Source: Prevotella jejuni (GTDB lineage Bacteria; Bacteroidota; Bacteroidia; Bacteroidales; Bacteroidaceae). Taken from it: a stretch of DNA of 40,577 nucleotides. The notes beneath the pieces are model-generated. The model was not told the DNA's origin, did no database searches, and was given only the letters and a program-made list of their open reading frames with translations. Shown here piece by piece: positions 1 through 8,736 of the stretch (position 1 is its first letter; each line of letters starts with the position of its first letter). The translations under genes and the position numbers were made by a program. The stretch covers positions 1 through 40,577 of the forward strand of contig NZ_FZNZ01000032.1 in assembly GCF_900187995.1 (NCBI RefSeq), in the 5' to 3' direction.

Positions 1-76
1 GTAATCATATAATTTCATAAAAGCAATTGATACAACACTAAATAACAAAGGTTTAATATCTTATACACATTCAAAG

Positions 77-270
77 CCATCTTCATTCTGCCCCTTATCC
101 ACTCTTTGTCATTATGTCCTTCTGTCTACGTAAGAGCTTTCAGTCACTCCCTGTCATTATGCCCTTCTGTCTGAGAACATTAAAAGCATAGTCCATTCTG
201 TCCCCTCTGTCTTAGTGCAATTTGCATAATTCGTAGTTCTGTGGTGATAGTTGTTTAGTATAGTCCATAC
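77..270. repeat. Repeat block R1 (copy of R2)
   Basis: This block is closely similar to 1023-1339: both open with CCATCTTCATTCTGCCCC and both close with TTTAGTATAGTCCATAC. It holds one full internal unit of the type GTCATTATG..CTTCTGTCTGAGAAC, where R2 holds three. No credible reading frame or start signal is present. Its function is unknown. Confidence 0.75.
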
Positions 271-1022
271 CAGTCTTATTCCCATGTGGCATTATATCAT
301 CTTTTAATATGTCATTCTATTTATGGATAGTCCGTCTTTGTACCACTCAATTAAACCGCCGTATTTGTATGTCTGTGGAACTCGGTATGAGTATGAAAAG
401 TCTCAACAAAAATGTAATGAAAGGTAGGAGTTAATGACGAAGGTTATATACATGGTTCACGTCTATAATCTGCATTAAATCAGTATGTTGTGAGTAGTAG
501 TGGAGAAGATGCCTAATAAGGTGCAAGAAGGGCGTTAACAAGCGTCAAGAAGGGCGTGTTCTTGAAGGCTGAAGGGCGTCTTCTTGAACCATGAAAAGTA
601 AGTATTAGCGATGGTGTATGCGATAAATCTTTACATCATCCATCCTTTCCCTTAGTTTTATTCATGGCTGGTTTATATGGGACTCTACGCCTATACCTTT
701 AAATCGTACAATTAATTTCTTAAAGTCAGGACAATGTCATTTCAACTGTCCTACCATCTAACACAATAAAAAGTTTGTCGACCGCTTCCAATTATTATAG
801 GTTCTTGAAGTTACATATCCCAAAATTAGGAAGCTCAGAAATACTGTCATATCTTTGCAACATCAAGAAAAACGATGGTTGATATCACCAGTGAATTAAA
901 AGCTATACTTTATATCGAACCCAGCGTGATTTTACCAAGAGAAAGACAGCTCCGGTTTGCCCATCAGCATTCCTCATGCTCCTAAAGAAATGAAGCCAAT
1001 GACACCATTCAGATGACGTACC

Positions 1023-1339
1023 CCATCTTCATTCTGCCCCTTATCCACTCTTTGTCATTATGTTCTTCTGTTTATGTATGAGCTTTCGGTCACTCTATGT
1101 CGTTATGTCCTTCTGTCTGAGAATATTAAAATCGTTGTTCCTTCTGTGCCCTCTGTCTCTCTATGTCATTATGTCCATCTGTCTGAGAACATTAAAATCT
1201 CCAATCGTTCAGAGCATTCAGTCTCTTCCTGTCATTATGTCATTCTGTCTGAGAACATTTAAGGTGTTGTTCATTCTGTATCCTCTGTCTTCGTGTACTT
1301 CGTAGTTCTATGTTGATAGTTGTTTAGTATAGTCCATAC
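1023..1339. repeat. Repeat block R2 with three ~66-bp tandem units
   Basis: This is a second copy of R1, expanded by internal tandem duplication. Three units of about 66 bp each contain GTCATTATGTC.TTCTGTCTGAGAA followed by TTAAA and a TC-rich spacer. The block ends seven bases before the left end of an E-type element. The open frame across it is T- and C-rich low-complexity sequence and is not credible as a protein. Confidence 0.75.
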
Positions 1340-1346
1340 TGTTTTG

Positions 1347-1600
1347 GGGTTTCTTCATAATTTTGGAGTAATAATGACTCGCCTAAGCTTAGGTCTCTGA
1401 TGAAATGTCACATAGAGAAAAGGAGAGTACGGAGAGTTATCAAAATAAAGTACTGTTAGTCATGGAGGTACCACCGGTACGTAGAGTGACGGAGATTGTT
1501 AGCCAGTTTTATTAGAGCTTATATACCCAAAGTGGTTAACCCAAAAGATTTATCAGGAATCTGGACGCTACACCTTCGCTGCTCATTGTACCTATTAGGG
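1347..1600. mobile_element. Element E copy 1, right end missing
   Basis: The left end starts GGGTTTCTTC and contains TTTTGGAGT, then CTCTGATGAAATGTCACA and a GGAATCTGGACGCTAC segment that aligns along its length with the element at 25222-25566. Similarity stops near 1600 and no right terminal inverted repeat is visible, so this copy is truncated or decayed. It carries no gene. Boundaries are approximate. Confidence 0.55.
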
Positions 1601-1717
1601 GTATGATATCGTCTATTACGTTGGTTTAACATTCTATTTTTGACGCTACCTGTTATATCCTACCTTTATATACAAGGTGAGTTTAGGTAATTAACGATGA
1701 AAAACAATAGCTTTTAT

Positions 1718-1748
1718 TTTGTCCTTTAAGGAATTTACTTTATATTTG
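1718..1748 (+). promoter_or_regulatory. Bacteroidota-type promoter for the DUF4254 gene
   Basis: TTTG at 1718-1721 and TATATTTG at 1741-1748 are 19 bases apart. This matches the -33 TTTG and -7 TAnnTTTG boxes of Bacteroidota housekeeping promoters. The start codon lies 27 bases downstream. Confidence 0.8.
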
Positions 1749-1775
1749 CAGAATAAATAGAAAAATAAAAACCGA

Positions 1776-2381
1776 ATGTCATTTACAACACATTGTAACG
1801 AGATTTTCAATCAGGCAATCCGTGATTATCATATTACGGATAATGTTGATACACCGATTAGTAACCCTTACGACAGAGATTCTATCGAAAACCGTCTCTA
1901 TCTGAAATGCTGGATTGACACTGTACAGTGGCATTTCGAGGACTTAATTCGTGATCCACATATCAATCCTGAAGAAGGGATGAGCCTTAAGCACCGTATA
2001 GACCGTTCTAATCAGGACCGTACTGACCTTGTTGAGCAGATTGATTCATATTTCCGTCAGCTCTACTCTGATGTGACGCCTCTCCCAGATGCTACTATCA
2101 ATACTGAAAGTCCAGCATGGGCAGTAGATCGCTTGTCTATCCTTGCATTGAAGATTTATCACATGAAAGAGCAGACGGAGCGTACAGATGCTTCGCCAGA
2201 ACACATCGAAAAATGTAAGTCTAAGCTGAACATCCTCCTCGAACAACAGAAAGATCTCAGTCTTGCCATCGACCAATTGCTCGATGACATCGAGCATGGT
2301 CGAAAGTACATGAAGGTTTATCGCCAGATGAAGATGTACAACGATCCTGCAACAAATCCGATTCTTTATAATAAGAAATAA
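1776..2381 (+). CDS. DUF4254 family protein
   Basis: A 201-residue soluble, charged, mostly helical protein with no signal peptide. It opens MSFTTHCNEIFNQAIRDYH and contains NPYDRDSIENRLYLKCWIDT and WHFEDLIRDP, which I recognise as the pattern of DUF4254, a Bacteroidota family of unknown function usually encoded next to GT9 glycosyltransferases. That is the arrangement here, with the GT9 gene 166 bases downstream on the same strand. The ATG follows a strong promoter. The association suggests a role around lipopolysaccharide core synthesis, but this is inference from context only. Confidence 0.85.
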   Translation: MSFTTHCNEIFNQAIRDYHITDNVDTPISNPYDRDSIENRLYLKCWIDTVQWHFEDLIRDPHINPEEGMSLKHRIDRSNQDRTDLVEQIDSYFRQLYSDVTPLPDATINTESPAWAVDRLSILALKIYHMKEQTERTDASPEHIEKCKSKLNILLEQQKDLSLAIDQLLDDIEHGRKYMKVYRQMKMYNDPATNPILYNKK

Positions 2382-2388
2382 AATGATG

Positions 2389-2414
2389 CCCCTCCCACAA
2401 AACATAGGGAGGGG
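2389..2414 (+). terminator. Hairpin after the DUF4254 gene
   Basis: CCCCTCCC (2389-2396) pairs perfectly with GGGAGGGG (2407-2414) across a 10-base loop, starting 8 bases after the stop codon. No clear T-run follows, so it could weaken rather than stop transcription into the GT9 gene. Confidence 0.55.
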
Positions 2415-2547
2415 TGTAATTACTCGTCTTGAGTAAATGCAAATATGCTTTATAAGGTTATTGAATAAGTATATCTTATTTGCTTATCCTAACTGATAAT
2501 AGCCAGTGTTCTCGTTTCTTATTCTGCTTATTTATTCTTGTTAGCCT

Positions 2548-3600
2548 ATGAAAACCCCACATATTCTTATCATTCGATTCTCTGCCATGGGTGATATAGC
2601 CATGACTGTTCCTATCGTTTATTCGCTTGCAAAGCAGTATCCAAATGTGAGAATAAGTGTGCTTTCTCGTCCTTTTGCACGACCATTCTTCCAAGGTCTT
2701 GCCTCTAATGTATGCTTTATGGAAGCTGATCTGAAAGGGGAATATAAGGGATTGACGGGTCTTAACAAACTATATAGGCGCTTGGTGGCAAAGCAGTTTA
2801 CTGATATAGCCGACCTTCACAATGTACTCCGCACTCGTTTCCTTCGCTTTCGTTTTCTCCTTGGTGGCTATTCTGTGGCACATATCAATAAACATAAGCA
2901 AGGTAAGAAATTGCTTTGTCGGGAAGAAAATAAGGTTTTCATACAACAGCCCACATCCTTTCAGAATTATGCAGATGTGCTTAAGGAATTAGGTTATCCT
3001 ATTAAACTCGAATTTACGAGTATCTTTCCACCTGAAGGAGGCGATTTACAACGTCTGCCAAACATTATTGGAAATAAGCAGAAAGAGGAGTGTTGGATAG
3101 GTATTGCCCCTTTTGCAGCTCATGCGGGTAAAATGTATCCACAGGATAAAATGGAACTTGTGATACGTAAACTAACTGAGCAACACCCGTCTTGGCGTTT
3201 GTTTCTCTTTGGTGGAGGCAAGGAAGAGATTGAAGTACTCAATCGTTGGGCTACGCAATATCCACAATGTTTATGTGTGGCAAGTGTCCTTAAAGGGTTA
3301 GAGCAAGAACTTATCCTTATGAGTCACCTCGATACTATGGTCTCAATGGACAGTGCTAATATGCACCTCGCTTCCCTCACAGGTACACGAGTTGTAAGTG
3401 TGTGGGGCGCAACCCACCCTTATTGTGGATTTATGGGTTGGCAACAGAAGGAAGAAGATGCCGTTCAAATCAATACACTCTCTTGTCGTCCTTGTTCAGT
3501 CTTTGGTAACAGACCCTGCCATCGTGGCGACTTTGCTTGTATGAATAATATTCTTCCAGAAGAGATTGTGCGTCGTCTTGAAGAAGGGTTGCATTCTTAA
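2548..3600 (+). CDS. Glycosyltransferase family 9 (LPS heptosyltransferase-like)
   Basis: A 350-residue cytoplasmic or membrane-peripheral GT-B glycosyltransferase, predicted to add a heptose or similar sugar from an ADP-activated donor to the LPS core at the inner membrane. The N-terminus has the family signature ILIIRFSAMGDIAMTVPIV. The C-terminal half has the nucleotide-sugar-site motif MDSANMHLASLTGTR followed by VVSVWGATHP (about residues 267-291). The tail carries four cysteines (about 313, 316, 324, 331) in a CRPC..GNRPC pattern that I associate with Bacteroidota GT9 enzymes. Length is normal. The sugar specificity cannot be read from the sequence. Confidence 0.9.
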   Translation: MKTPHILIIRFSAMGDIAMTVPIVYSLAKQYPNVRISVLSRPFARPFFQGLASNVCFMEADLKGEYKGLTGLNKLYRRLVAKQFTDIADLHNVLRTRFLRFRFLLGGYSVAHINKHKQGKKLLCREENKVFIQQPTSFQNYADVLKELGYPIKLEFTSIFPPEGGDLQRLPNIIGNKQKEECWIGIAPFAAHAGKMYPQDKMELVIRKLTEQHPSWRLFLFGGGKEEIEVLNRWATQYPQCLCVASVLKGLEQELILMSHLDTMVSMDSANMHLASLTGTRVVSVWGATHPYCGFMGWQQKEEDAVQINTLSCRPCSVFGNRPCHRGDFACMNNILPEEIVRRLEEGLHS

Positions 3601-3657
3601 TAGAAGAATAAGAGAAAGAAAGTGATAAAAGAGATTAATCCTTAAACTTCCAATAAT

Positions 3658-4257
3658 ATGAAACAAACGGTCACTCTACTCGTCTATCTTCTTACCATGC
3701 TGTCCTCCTGCTGTAATAAGACAAGTTCCAAGCTGACGGAGAATAATCCATTAGATAGTCTGGTTCTCGTTGATACAGTACAGATGAAGACCGCCTTTCT
3801 AAGTTGTATTCACGATTTTGTTAAACAATATCCTAAGGATAGTACGTTTATTCTTAAAGCTGGATATGGCTATGAAGACCATGGTGCTATTAGCAATGGT
3901 GTCCATATCAACAATGACATCTTTGTTATCCAACCTGCTTATAACTATGCTTTTATGGGAGGAGAATGGTCTATTGATGATATGTATCCTTCTCATTATT
4001 TCAAGGTTGACAATCGCATTGTCTTTCTCTGTTCACGTTCAGATTCCTTCATGAGGCAGGAGAAATATAAGAAAGCTTATCATCAGATAGTGCCTGATAG
4101 TCTCCATGTGCGCTATGATGACTACGCCTTTATACTTATTGAACATAATGACAATAAGGCAACATTGCTGTCAAGTGACGAAATAAGAAAGAGAACAATT
4201 AGTCCTATCAGTCCTTTTAGAAAAAGAATCAAGTTTATTCCACCAAAGATTAAATAA
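3658..4257 (+). CDS. Putative lipoprotein, unknown function
   Basis: A 199-residue protein whose N-terminus, MKQTVTLLVYLLTMLSSCCN, is a lipoprotein signal: a short charged start, a hydrophobic run, then LSSC as lipobox with the acylated Cys near residue 18 or 19. It would be anchored in the inner or outer membrane. The mature part is polar with no motif I recognise; aromatic stretches such as YNYAFMGGEWSIDDMYPSHYF suggest a small beta-rich domain. It starts 57 bases after the GT9 gene on the same strand, so they may share a transcript. Confidence 0.75.
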   Translation: MKQTVTLLVYLLTMLSSCCNKTSSKLTENNPLDSLVLVDTVQMKTAFLSCIHDFVKQYPKDSTFILKAGYGYEDHGAISNGVHINNDIFVIQPAYNYAFMGGEWSIDDMYPSHYFKVDNRIVFLCSRSDSFMRQEKYKKAYHQIVPDSLHVRYDDYAFILIEHNDNKATLLSSDEIRKRTISPISPFRKRIKFIPPKIK

Positions 4258-4570
4258 TAGGAGTGGAGGATAAATAGTTTTACTCCTTTCAAGCCCTTAA
4301 AAGGTTAATTTCTTGAACGTTTTTCCTTGTAAGATATAAAAATATTTTTTTTCTCCTCAAAAGATTTTGTTTTCTCAATAATATTTTGCACTTTTGTCCT
4401 CAGAATATACTAACGTAAACAAAAGATAATCTAAAAAAGGGTAAGTCGAGAAAGTTACATGGGAGAAAGCAGACCAATGTCATGTTATGAACCCTCTGTT
4501 ATCACCTATTTATAAGGAGGATACTACGCTTTCCAAGTACTACCGTCTCAGATAAGATCTTAATAAATTC
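4258..4570. other. Long leader region before the GH16 gene
   Basis: A 313-base AT-rich gap. It holds several TTTG and TATTTTGCA boxes (about 4366-4396) that could form a promoter, though the spacing is poor. A 26-base segment at 4408-4433 nearly repeats the immediate leader of korA at 5620-5645 (23 of 26 identical). No gene was found. Confidence 0.5.
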
Positions 4571-5575
4571 ATGTCGCAAAAGAAGAACATCAAGAGAATG
4601 CTTACAGTGCTTATAATGGCATTGTTATCCACAATATCGTTTGCACAAGATGTTAACTTGGTAAATGGTGTTGAGCCTTTGCCATCTGGTGAGCAAACTC
4701 CTGGTTCAGAATACACACTCGTCTTCCATGATGAGTTTTATGAACCAAATGGCACCTTACCTAATACAAAGGTGTGGAGATACTGTACGCGTTATCCTAA
4801 AGTGACATGGGCACGTTTCTTGAGCAGCTCTCCTGAAGTCGCATATATGCAGGATGGTAATCTTGTTTTGCGTGCTATCCCTAATCCAGATAAGTCGAAA
4901 GACAACGTGGAAATGCTCTCAGGGGGAATAGAGACCAGTCAGAGTTTTACGTTCCGCTTTGGTCGAGTAGAGTGTCGGGCGCTGGTTAATCCGTTTATCG
5001 GTAATTTCCCTGCTATTTGGATGATGCCAAAGACAACATTAGGATGGCCGAAAGGCGGTGAAATCGATATATTTGAGCAGATTGATAATGAGCAGAAGGC
5101 TTATGCAACAGTGCACTCTGTGTGGACACAAAGTCATGGAAATGAGCCACACTCAGGTAATTGTTGGATACCGATGAATCGTTATCATATTTATGCGGTA
5201 GAGTGGGAAGAAGACGTGCTGACCTTTTTTGTAGATGGTAAACGTGTTTACCAATATAAGAAGCAGAATGATAGTCAGGAGCAATGGCCGTTTGATAAGT
5301 CTAATTTTTACCTGATTCTCAATCAGTCAGTGGGCAATGGTTCATGGGCGAAAAAGCCAGATGTTAATCATACCTATGAGATGCGCATAGATTGGATACG
5401 TGTCTATCAGAAACAAAAGCACATCCCTACTGTTATCAGCGTCCCTATGACGAAGATTAAAGAATGCACGGAGAGCAACGATGTCTATTCGCTACAGGGT
5501 GCTAAGATGGGGATGAAAGAGAGTGAACTGCCCAAGGGCATCTATGTCTCTAATGGCAAGAAATTTATAAAATAA
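4571..5575 (+). CDS. Secreted glycoside hydrolase family 16 (beta-glucanase-like)
   Basis: A 334-residue exported enzyme predicted to cleave beta-1,3 or mixed-linkage glucans. The signal peptide covers about residues 1-26, ending SFAQ. The catalytic core is clear: GGEIDIFEQ gives the ExDxxE nucleophile/assistant/acid triad at E164, D166 and E169, with GNFPAIWMMP just before it. The last 45 residues (YSLQGAKM..LPKGIYVSNGKK) look like the tail domain that directs Bacteroidota proteins through the type IX secretion route, so it may be cell-surface or secreted. It sits directly before korA, to which it has no obvious metabolic link. Confidence 0.9.
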   Translation: MSQKKNIKRMLTVLIMALLSTISFAQDVNLVNGVEPLPSGEQTPGSEYTLVFHDEFYEPNGTLPNTKVWRYCTRYPKVTWARFLSSSPEVAYMQDGNLVLRAIPNPDKSKDNVEMLSGGIETSQSFTFRFGRVECRALVNPFIGNFPAIWMMPKTTLGWPKGGEIDIFEQIDNEQKAYATVHSVWTQSHGNEPHSGNCWIPMNRYHIYAVEWEEDVLTFFVDGKRVYQYKKQNDSQEQWPFDKSNFYLILNQSVGNGSWAKKPDVNHTYEMRIDWIRVYQKQKHIPTVISVPMTKIKECTESNDVYSLQGAKMGMKESELPKGIYVSNGKKFIK

Positions 5576-5600
5576 GCTTTACTACCATGGTAGAAAAGCT
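5575..5600. terminator. 26-bp near-perfect palindrome between GH16 and korA
   Basis: The centre CTACCATGGTAG is a perfect palindrome, flanked by AGCTTTA and AAAAGCT, which pair except at one position. It begins at the last base of the GH16 stop codon. It could be a short terminator hairpin or a protein-binding site; no T-run follows. Confidence 0.5.
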
Positions 5601-5644
5601 AAGTAATACAGAAACGATTTACTAACATAAACAAGAAATAATCT

Positions 5645-7543
5645 ATGGAAGAACAAATCGAAGTGAAAGAGCTCGACAGTGTTGTAGTACACTTTTCTGG
5701 TGACTCAGGTGACGGTATGCAACTTGCAGGTAACATTTTCACTACTGTCTCGGCATCTGTCGGCAATGGTGTGTCTACTTTTCCAGACTATCCGGCTGAT
5801 ATTCGTGCCCCGCAAGGTTCCTTGACAGGTGTGAGTGGATTCCAAGTTCATATCGGTGCGGGTAAGGTTTATACTCCTGGTGACCGTTGTGACGTCCTTG
5901 TAGCAATGAATGCTGCAGCGTTGAAGATGCAGTATAAGCACTGCAAGCCCAACGGTACGATTATTATTGACACCGATTCTTTTGGTCAACGCGACCTTCA
6001 GAAGGCCGAGTTCCGCAGTGATGACTATTTAGGCGAGATGGGTATCGACCCTGATCGCGTAGTGGCTTGTCCAATAACAAAGATGGTGAAGGACTGTTTG
6101 GCAGATACTGGTATGGACAACAAATCCATGTTGAAGTGCCGTAATATGTTTGCCTTAGGTCTTGTTTGCTGGTTGTTCAATCGTGACTTAGAGTTGGTAA
6201 ACAACTATCTTGAGACAAAGTTCAAGAAGAAACCAGCCATTGCAGAGGCAAATATAAAGGTTGTACGTGCAGGATATGACTATGGTCATAACGTACATGC
6301 TTCTGTTCCGAATACTTATCGTATTGAGTCTAAGATCAAGGAGCCTGGCCGCTACATGGATATCACTGGTAATAAGGCAACAGCTTATGGTCTGATGGCA
6401 GCGGCAGAGCGTGCTGGTTTGCGCCTCTTCTTAGGCTCTTATCCTATTACTCCAGCCACAGATATCTTACACGAGTTGGCAAAGCATAAGTCAATGGGTG
6501 TGACAACCGTTCAGTGTGAGGACGAGATTGCGGGCTGTGCATCAGCTATTGGTGCTGCTTTCGCAGGTGCTTTAGCTGCTACTTCAACCTCTGGTCCTGG
6601 TATCTGTTTGAAGAGTGAGGCCATGAACCTTGCGCTTATCGACGAGCTTCCATTGGTGATTGTTGACGTACAGCGTGGTGGACCATCAACCGGTATGCCT
6701 ACGAAGAGCGAGCAGACCGACCTCTTACAGGTCCTTTATGGCCGTAATGGTGAGAGTCCAATGCCTGTTATTGCAGCGACAAGTCCTACCGATTGCTTTG
6801 ATGCAGCATATAATGCTTGTAAGATAGCACTGGAACACATGACGCCAGTCGTGCTCCTTACCGATGCTTTCATTGCTAATGGTTCATCTGCTTGGAAGCT
6901 ACCTAATATCGAGGAGTTGCCAGAGATTCATCCGCATTTCGTCACAGAAGATCAGAAATATAAGTACACTCCATACAAACGTGACCCTGAGACGTTGGCA
7001 CGTTACTGGGCTATCCCAGGTACGGAAGGGTATGCGCATATCTTGGGTGGACTGGAGAAAGACGGAGAGACAGGTAGTATCTCTACTGACCCAGAGAATC
7101 ATGACAAGATGGACCACATCCGTTGGAACAAGGTGGCACGTATTCCTGTGCCTGACTTGACTGTTTTAGGCGACAAGGATGATGCCGACTTACTCATTGT
7201 AGGCTTCGGTAGTACATACGGTCATCTTTATTCAGCTATGGAGGTGTTGCGTGGTAAGGGACATAAGGTTGCTTTGGCACAATTCAAGTATGTGAACCCA
7301 TTACCAAAGAACACTGCAGAAGTGCTTGCTCGATACAAGAAGGTTGTTGTTGCAGAACAGAACCTTGGACAGCTTGCTGCCCTCCTTCGTATCCGTATGA
7401 ATCATTTCGCTCCTTATCAGTATAACCAAGTTAAGGGTCAACCTTTCGTTGTCACCGAGTTGGTTACAAGTTTTGAGAAGCTCCTTAAGGCGCCTCTACC
7501 AAAGGAGGAAACGGGTACTTTCTATACGAAGATACTTGAATAA
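5645..7543 (+). CDS. korA: 2-oxoglutarate:ferredoxin oxidoreductase, fused gamma-alpha subunit
   Basis: A 632-residue cytoplasmic subunit of the enzyme that converts 2-oxoglutarate and CoA to succinyl-CoA, CO2 and reduced ferredoxin (reversible). The gamma domain is N-terminal (about 1-200; starts VVHFSGDSGDGMQLAGNIF) and the alpha domain follows (about 230-630; LGSYPITPATDILHEL, EDEIAGCASAIGAAFAGA, TSGPGICLKSEAMNLAL). This order and length are usual in Bacteroidota. The beta subunit follows 105 bases downstream. The exact 2-oxoacid substrate is inferred from the family; a branched-chain oxoacid enzyme is less likely. Confidence 0.93.
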   Translation: MEEQIEVKELDSVVVHFSGDSGDGMQLAGNIFTTVSASVGNGVSTFPDYPADIRAPQGSLTGVSGFQVHIGAGKVYTPGDRCDVLVAMNAAALKMQYKHCKPNGTIIIDTDSFGQRDLQKAEFRSDDYLGEMGIDPDRVVACPITKMVKDCLADTGMDNKSMLKCRNMFALGLVCWLFNRDLELVNNYLETKFKKKPAIAEANIKVVRAGYDYGHNVHASVPNTYRIESKIKEPGRYMDITGNKATAYGLMAAAERAGLRLFLGSYPITPATDILHELAKHKSMGVTTVQCEDEIAGCASAIGAAFAGALAATSTSGPGICLKSEAMNLALIDELPLVIVDVQRGGPSTGMPTKSEQTDLLQVLYGRNGESPMPVIAATSPTDCFDAAYNACKIALEHMTPVVLLTDAFIANGSSAWKLPNIEELPEIHPHFVTEDQKYKYTPYKRDPETLARYWAIPGTEGYAHILGGLEKDGETGSISTDPENHDKMDHIRWNKVARIPVPDLTVLGDKDDADLLIVGFGSTYGHLYSAMEVLRGKGHKVALAQFKYVNPLPKNTAEVLARYKKVVVAEQNLGQLAALLRIRMNHFAPYQYNQVKGQPFVVTELVTSFEKLLKAPLPKEETGTFYTKILE

Positions 7544-7648
7544 GCATATTGACGAGTAAACAAGTCACAGGATGACGAGTTACTTGTTGATAATGCAGAG
7601 TGAATAGCAGTAATCATAATTACGTATGATGAATTAAAAAAAAAAGTC

Positions 7649-8659
7649 ATGAATCAATATACAGCACAAGATTTCAAGAAGGGACAGCCACGTTGGTGTC
7701 CTGGCTGTGGCGACCATTTCTTCCTTGCCAGCCTACAGAAAGCTATGGCAGAGTTAGGTGTTCCACCTTACGAAACAGCCGTTATTAGTGGTATCGGATG
7801 TTCAAGTCGATTACCATATTATGCAAATACATACGCTATGCAGACTATCCATGGTCGTGCAGCAGCTATTTCTACAGGTGCAAAGGTCACGAACCCGAAC
7901 CTTACTATTTGGCAGGTTTCTGGTGATGGTGACGCTCTTGCTATCGGTGGTAACCACTTTATCCACGCTATGCGCCGTAATGTAGACTTGAATATGATTC
8001 TCCTGAACAACCGCATCTACGGTCTTACGAAGGGACAATATTCCCCAACAAGTCCACGAGGCTTCGTCTCTAAGTCAAGTCCATTCGGTACAACGGAGGA
8101 CCCATTCCGCCCAGCTGAGCTCTGTTTCGGTGCTCGTGGTAACTTCTTCGCACGTAGTGTTGCCAGCGACAATTCTGAGACAATCGCCATCCTCAAGGCT
8201 GCCTATCAGCATAAGGGGGCTGCCGTATGCGAGATTTTACAGAACTGTGTCATCTTCAACGACGGTTGTCACAATTCTGTCTACACCTCTCAAGGTCGTA
8301 AGGAGAATGCTATCTACGTCAAGCATGGCGAACCTTTGATCTTTGGAGCCAATCAAGAGTTTGGACTCGTACAAGAAGGCTTCGGCTTAAAGGTGGTGAA
8401 AATAGGTGAGAACGGCGTTACTCGTGATGATATCCTCATACATGACGCCCACTGTCAAGATAATACTTTACAGTTGAAGCTTGCCATGATGAGTAATGAA
8501 GAGGGTTTCCCAATCGCCCTCGGAGTTATTCGTGACGTTGAGGCTCCTACCTACGACGCTGCTGTCAATCAGCAGATAGAGGAGGTAAAGGCGCAGAAAC
8601 ATTACCACACCTTTATGGAGATGCTCGAAACCAATGATATTTGGGAAGTAAAAGAGTAA
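7649..8659 (+). CDS. korB: 2-oxoglutarate:ferredoxin oxidoreductase, beta subunit
   Basis: A 336-residue subunit that binds thiamine diphosphate and a [4Fe-4S] cluster. The cluster ligands are visible as WCPGCGDH (C17, C20) and GIGCSSR (C51), with a later Cys in EILQNCVIF. The thiamine-diphosphate motif is GDGDALAIGGNH followed by LLNNRIYGLTKGQ. It pairs with KorA to make the working complex. The start lies just after a run of ten A residues at about 7637-7646 that replaces a typical purine-rich ribosome site; such leaders are common in Bacteroidota. Confidence 0.94.
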   Translation: MNQYTAQDFKKGQPRWCPGCGDHFFLASLQKAMAELGVPPYETAVISGIGCSSRLPYYANTYAMQTIHGRAAAISTGAKVTNPNLTIWQVSGDGDALAIGGNHFIHAMRRNVDLNMILLNNRIYGLTKGQYSPTSPRGFVSKSSPFGTTEDPFRPAELCFGARGNFFARSVASDNSETIAILKAAYQHKGAAVCEILQNCVIFNDGCHNSVYTSQGRKENAIYVKHGEPLIFGANQEFGLVQEGFGLKVVKIGENGVTRDDILIHDAHCQDNTLQLKLAMMSNEEGFPIALGVIRDVEAPTYDAAVNQQIEEVKAQKHYHTFMEMLETNDIWEVKE

Positions 8660-8678
8660 TAATTTAAGACGAAATACA

Positions 8679-8710
8679 CTTGCACGAAAAGAGGAAAAGA
8701 TGTATCTTTG
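8679..8710 (+). promoter_or_regulatory. Promoter for the LytTR regulator
   Basis: CTTG at 8679-8682 and TATCTTTG at 8703-8710 are 20 bases apart, fitting the Bacteroidota -33/-7 arrangement with one mismatch in the first box. It indicates that the regulator is transcribed separately from korB. Confidence 0.65.
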
Positions 8711-8736
8711 TGGGCAGAACAACCATTTAAGACATC

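Larger units (their letters stand above)
1..1740. other. Gene-free, repeat-rich stretch
   Basis: No reading frame here has a ribosome site, sensible composition or a recognisable product; the short open frames near 1060-1305 are by-products of the tandem units of R2. The stretch holds R1, R2, a truncated copy of the inverted-repeat element E (1347 to about 1600), and a short patch near 520-595 where GAAGGGCGT occurs three times beside CTTGAA, giving partial self-complementarity. The remainder shows nothing I can name. Confidence 0.6.

Noticed and set aside
1060..1305. Open frame of 81 codons in R2
   Set aside because: It is a translation of tandem TC-rich units with no ribosome site or promoter; a second frame is also open over the same units, as expected of repeats.
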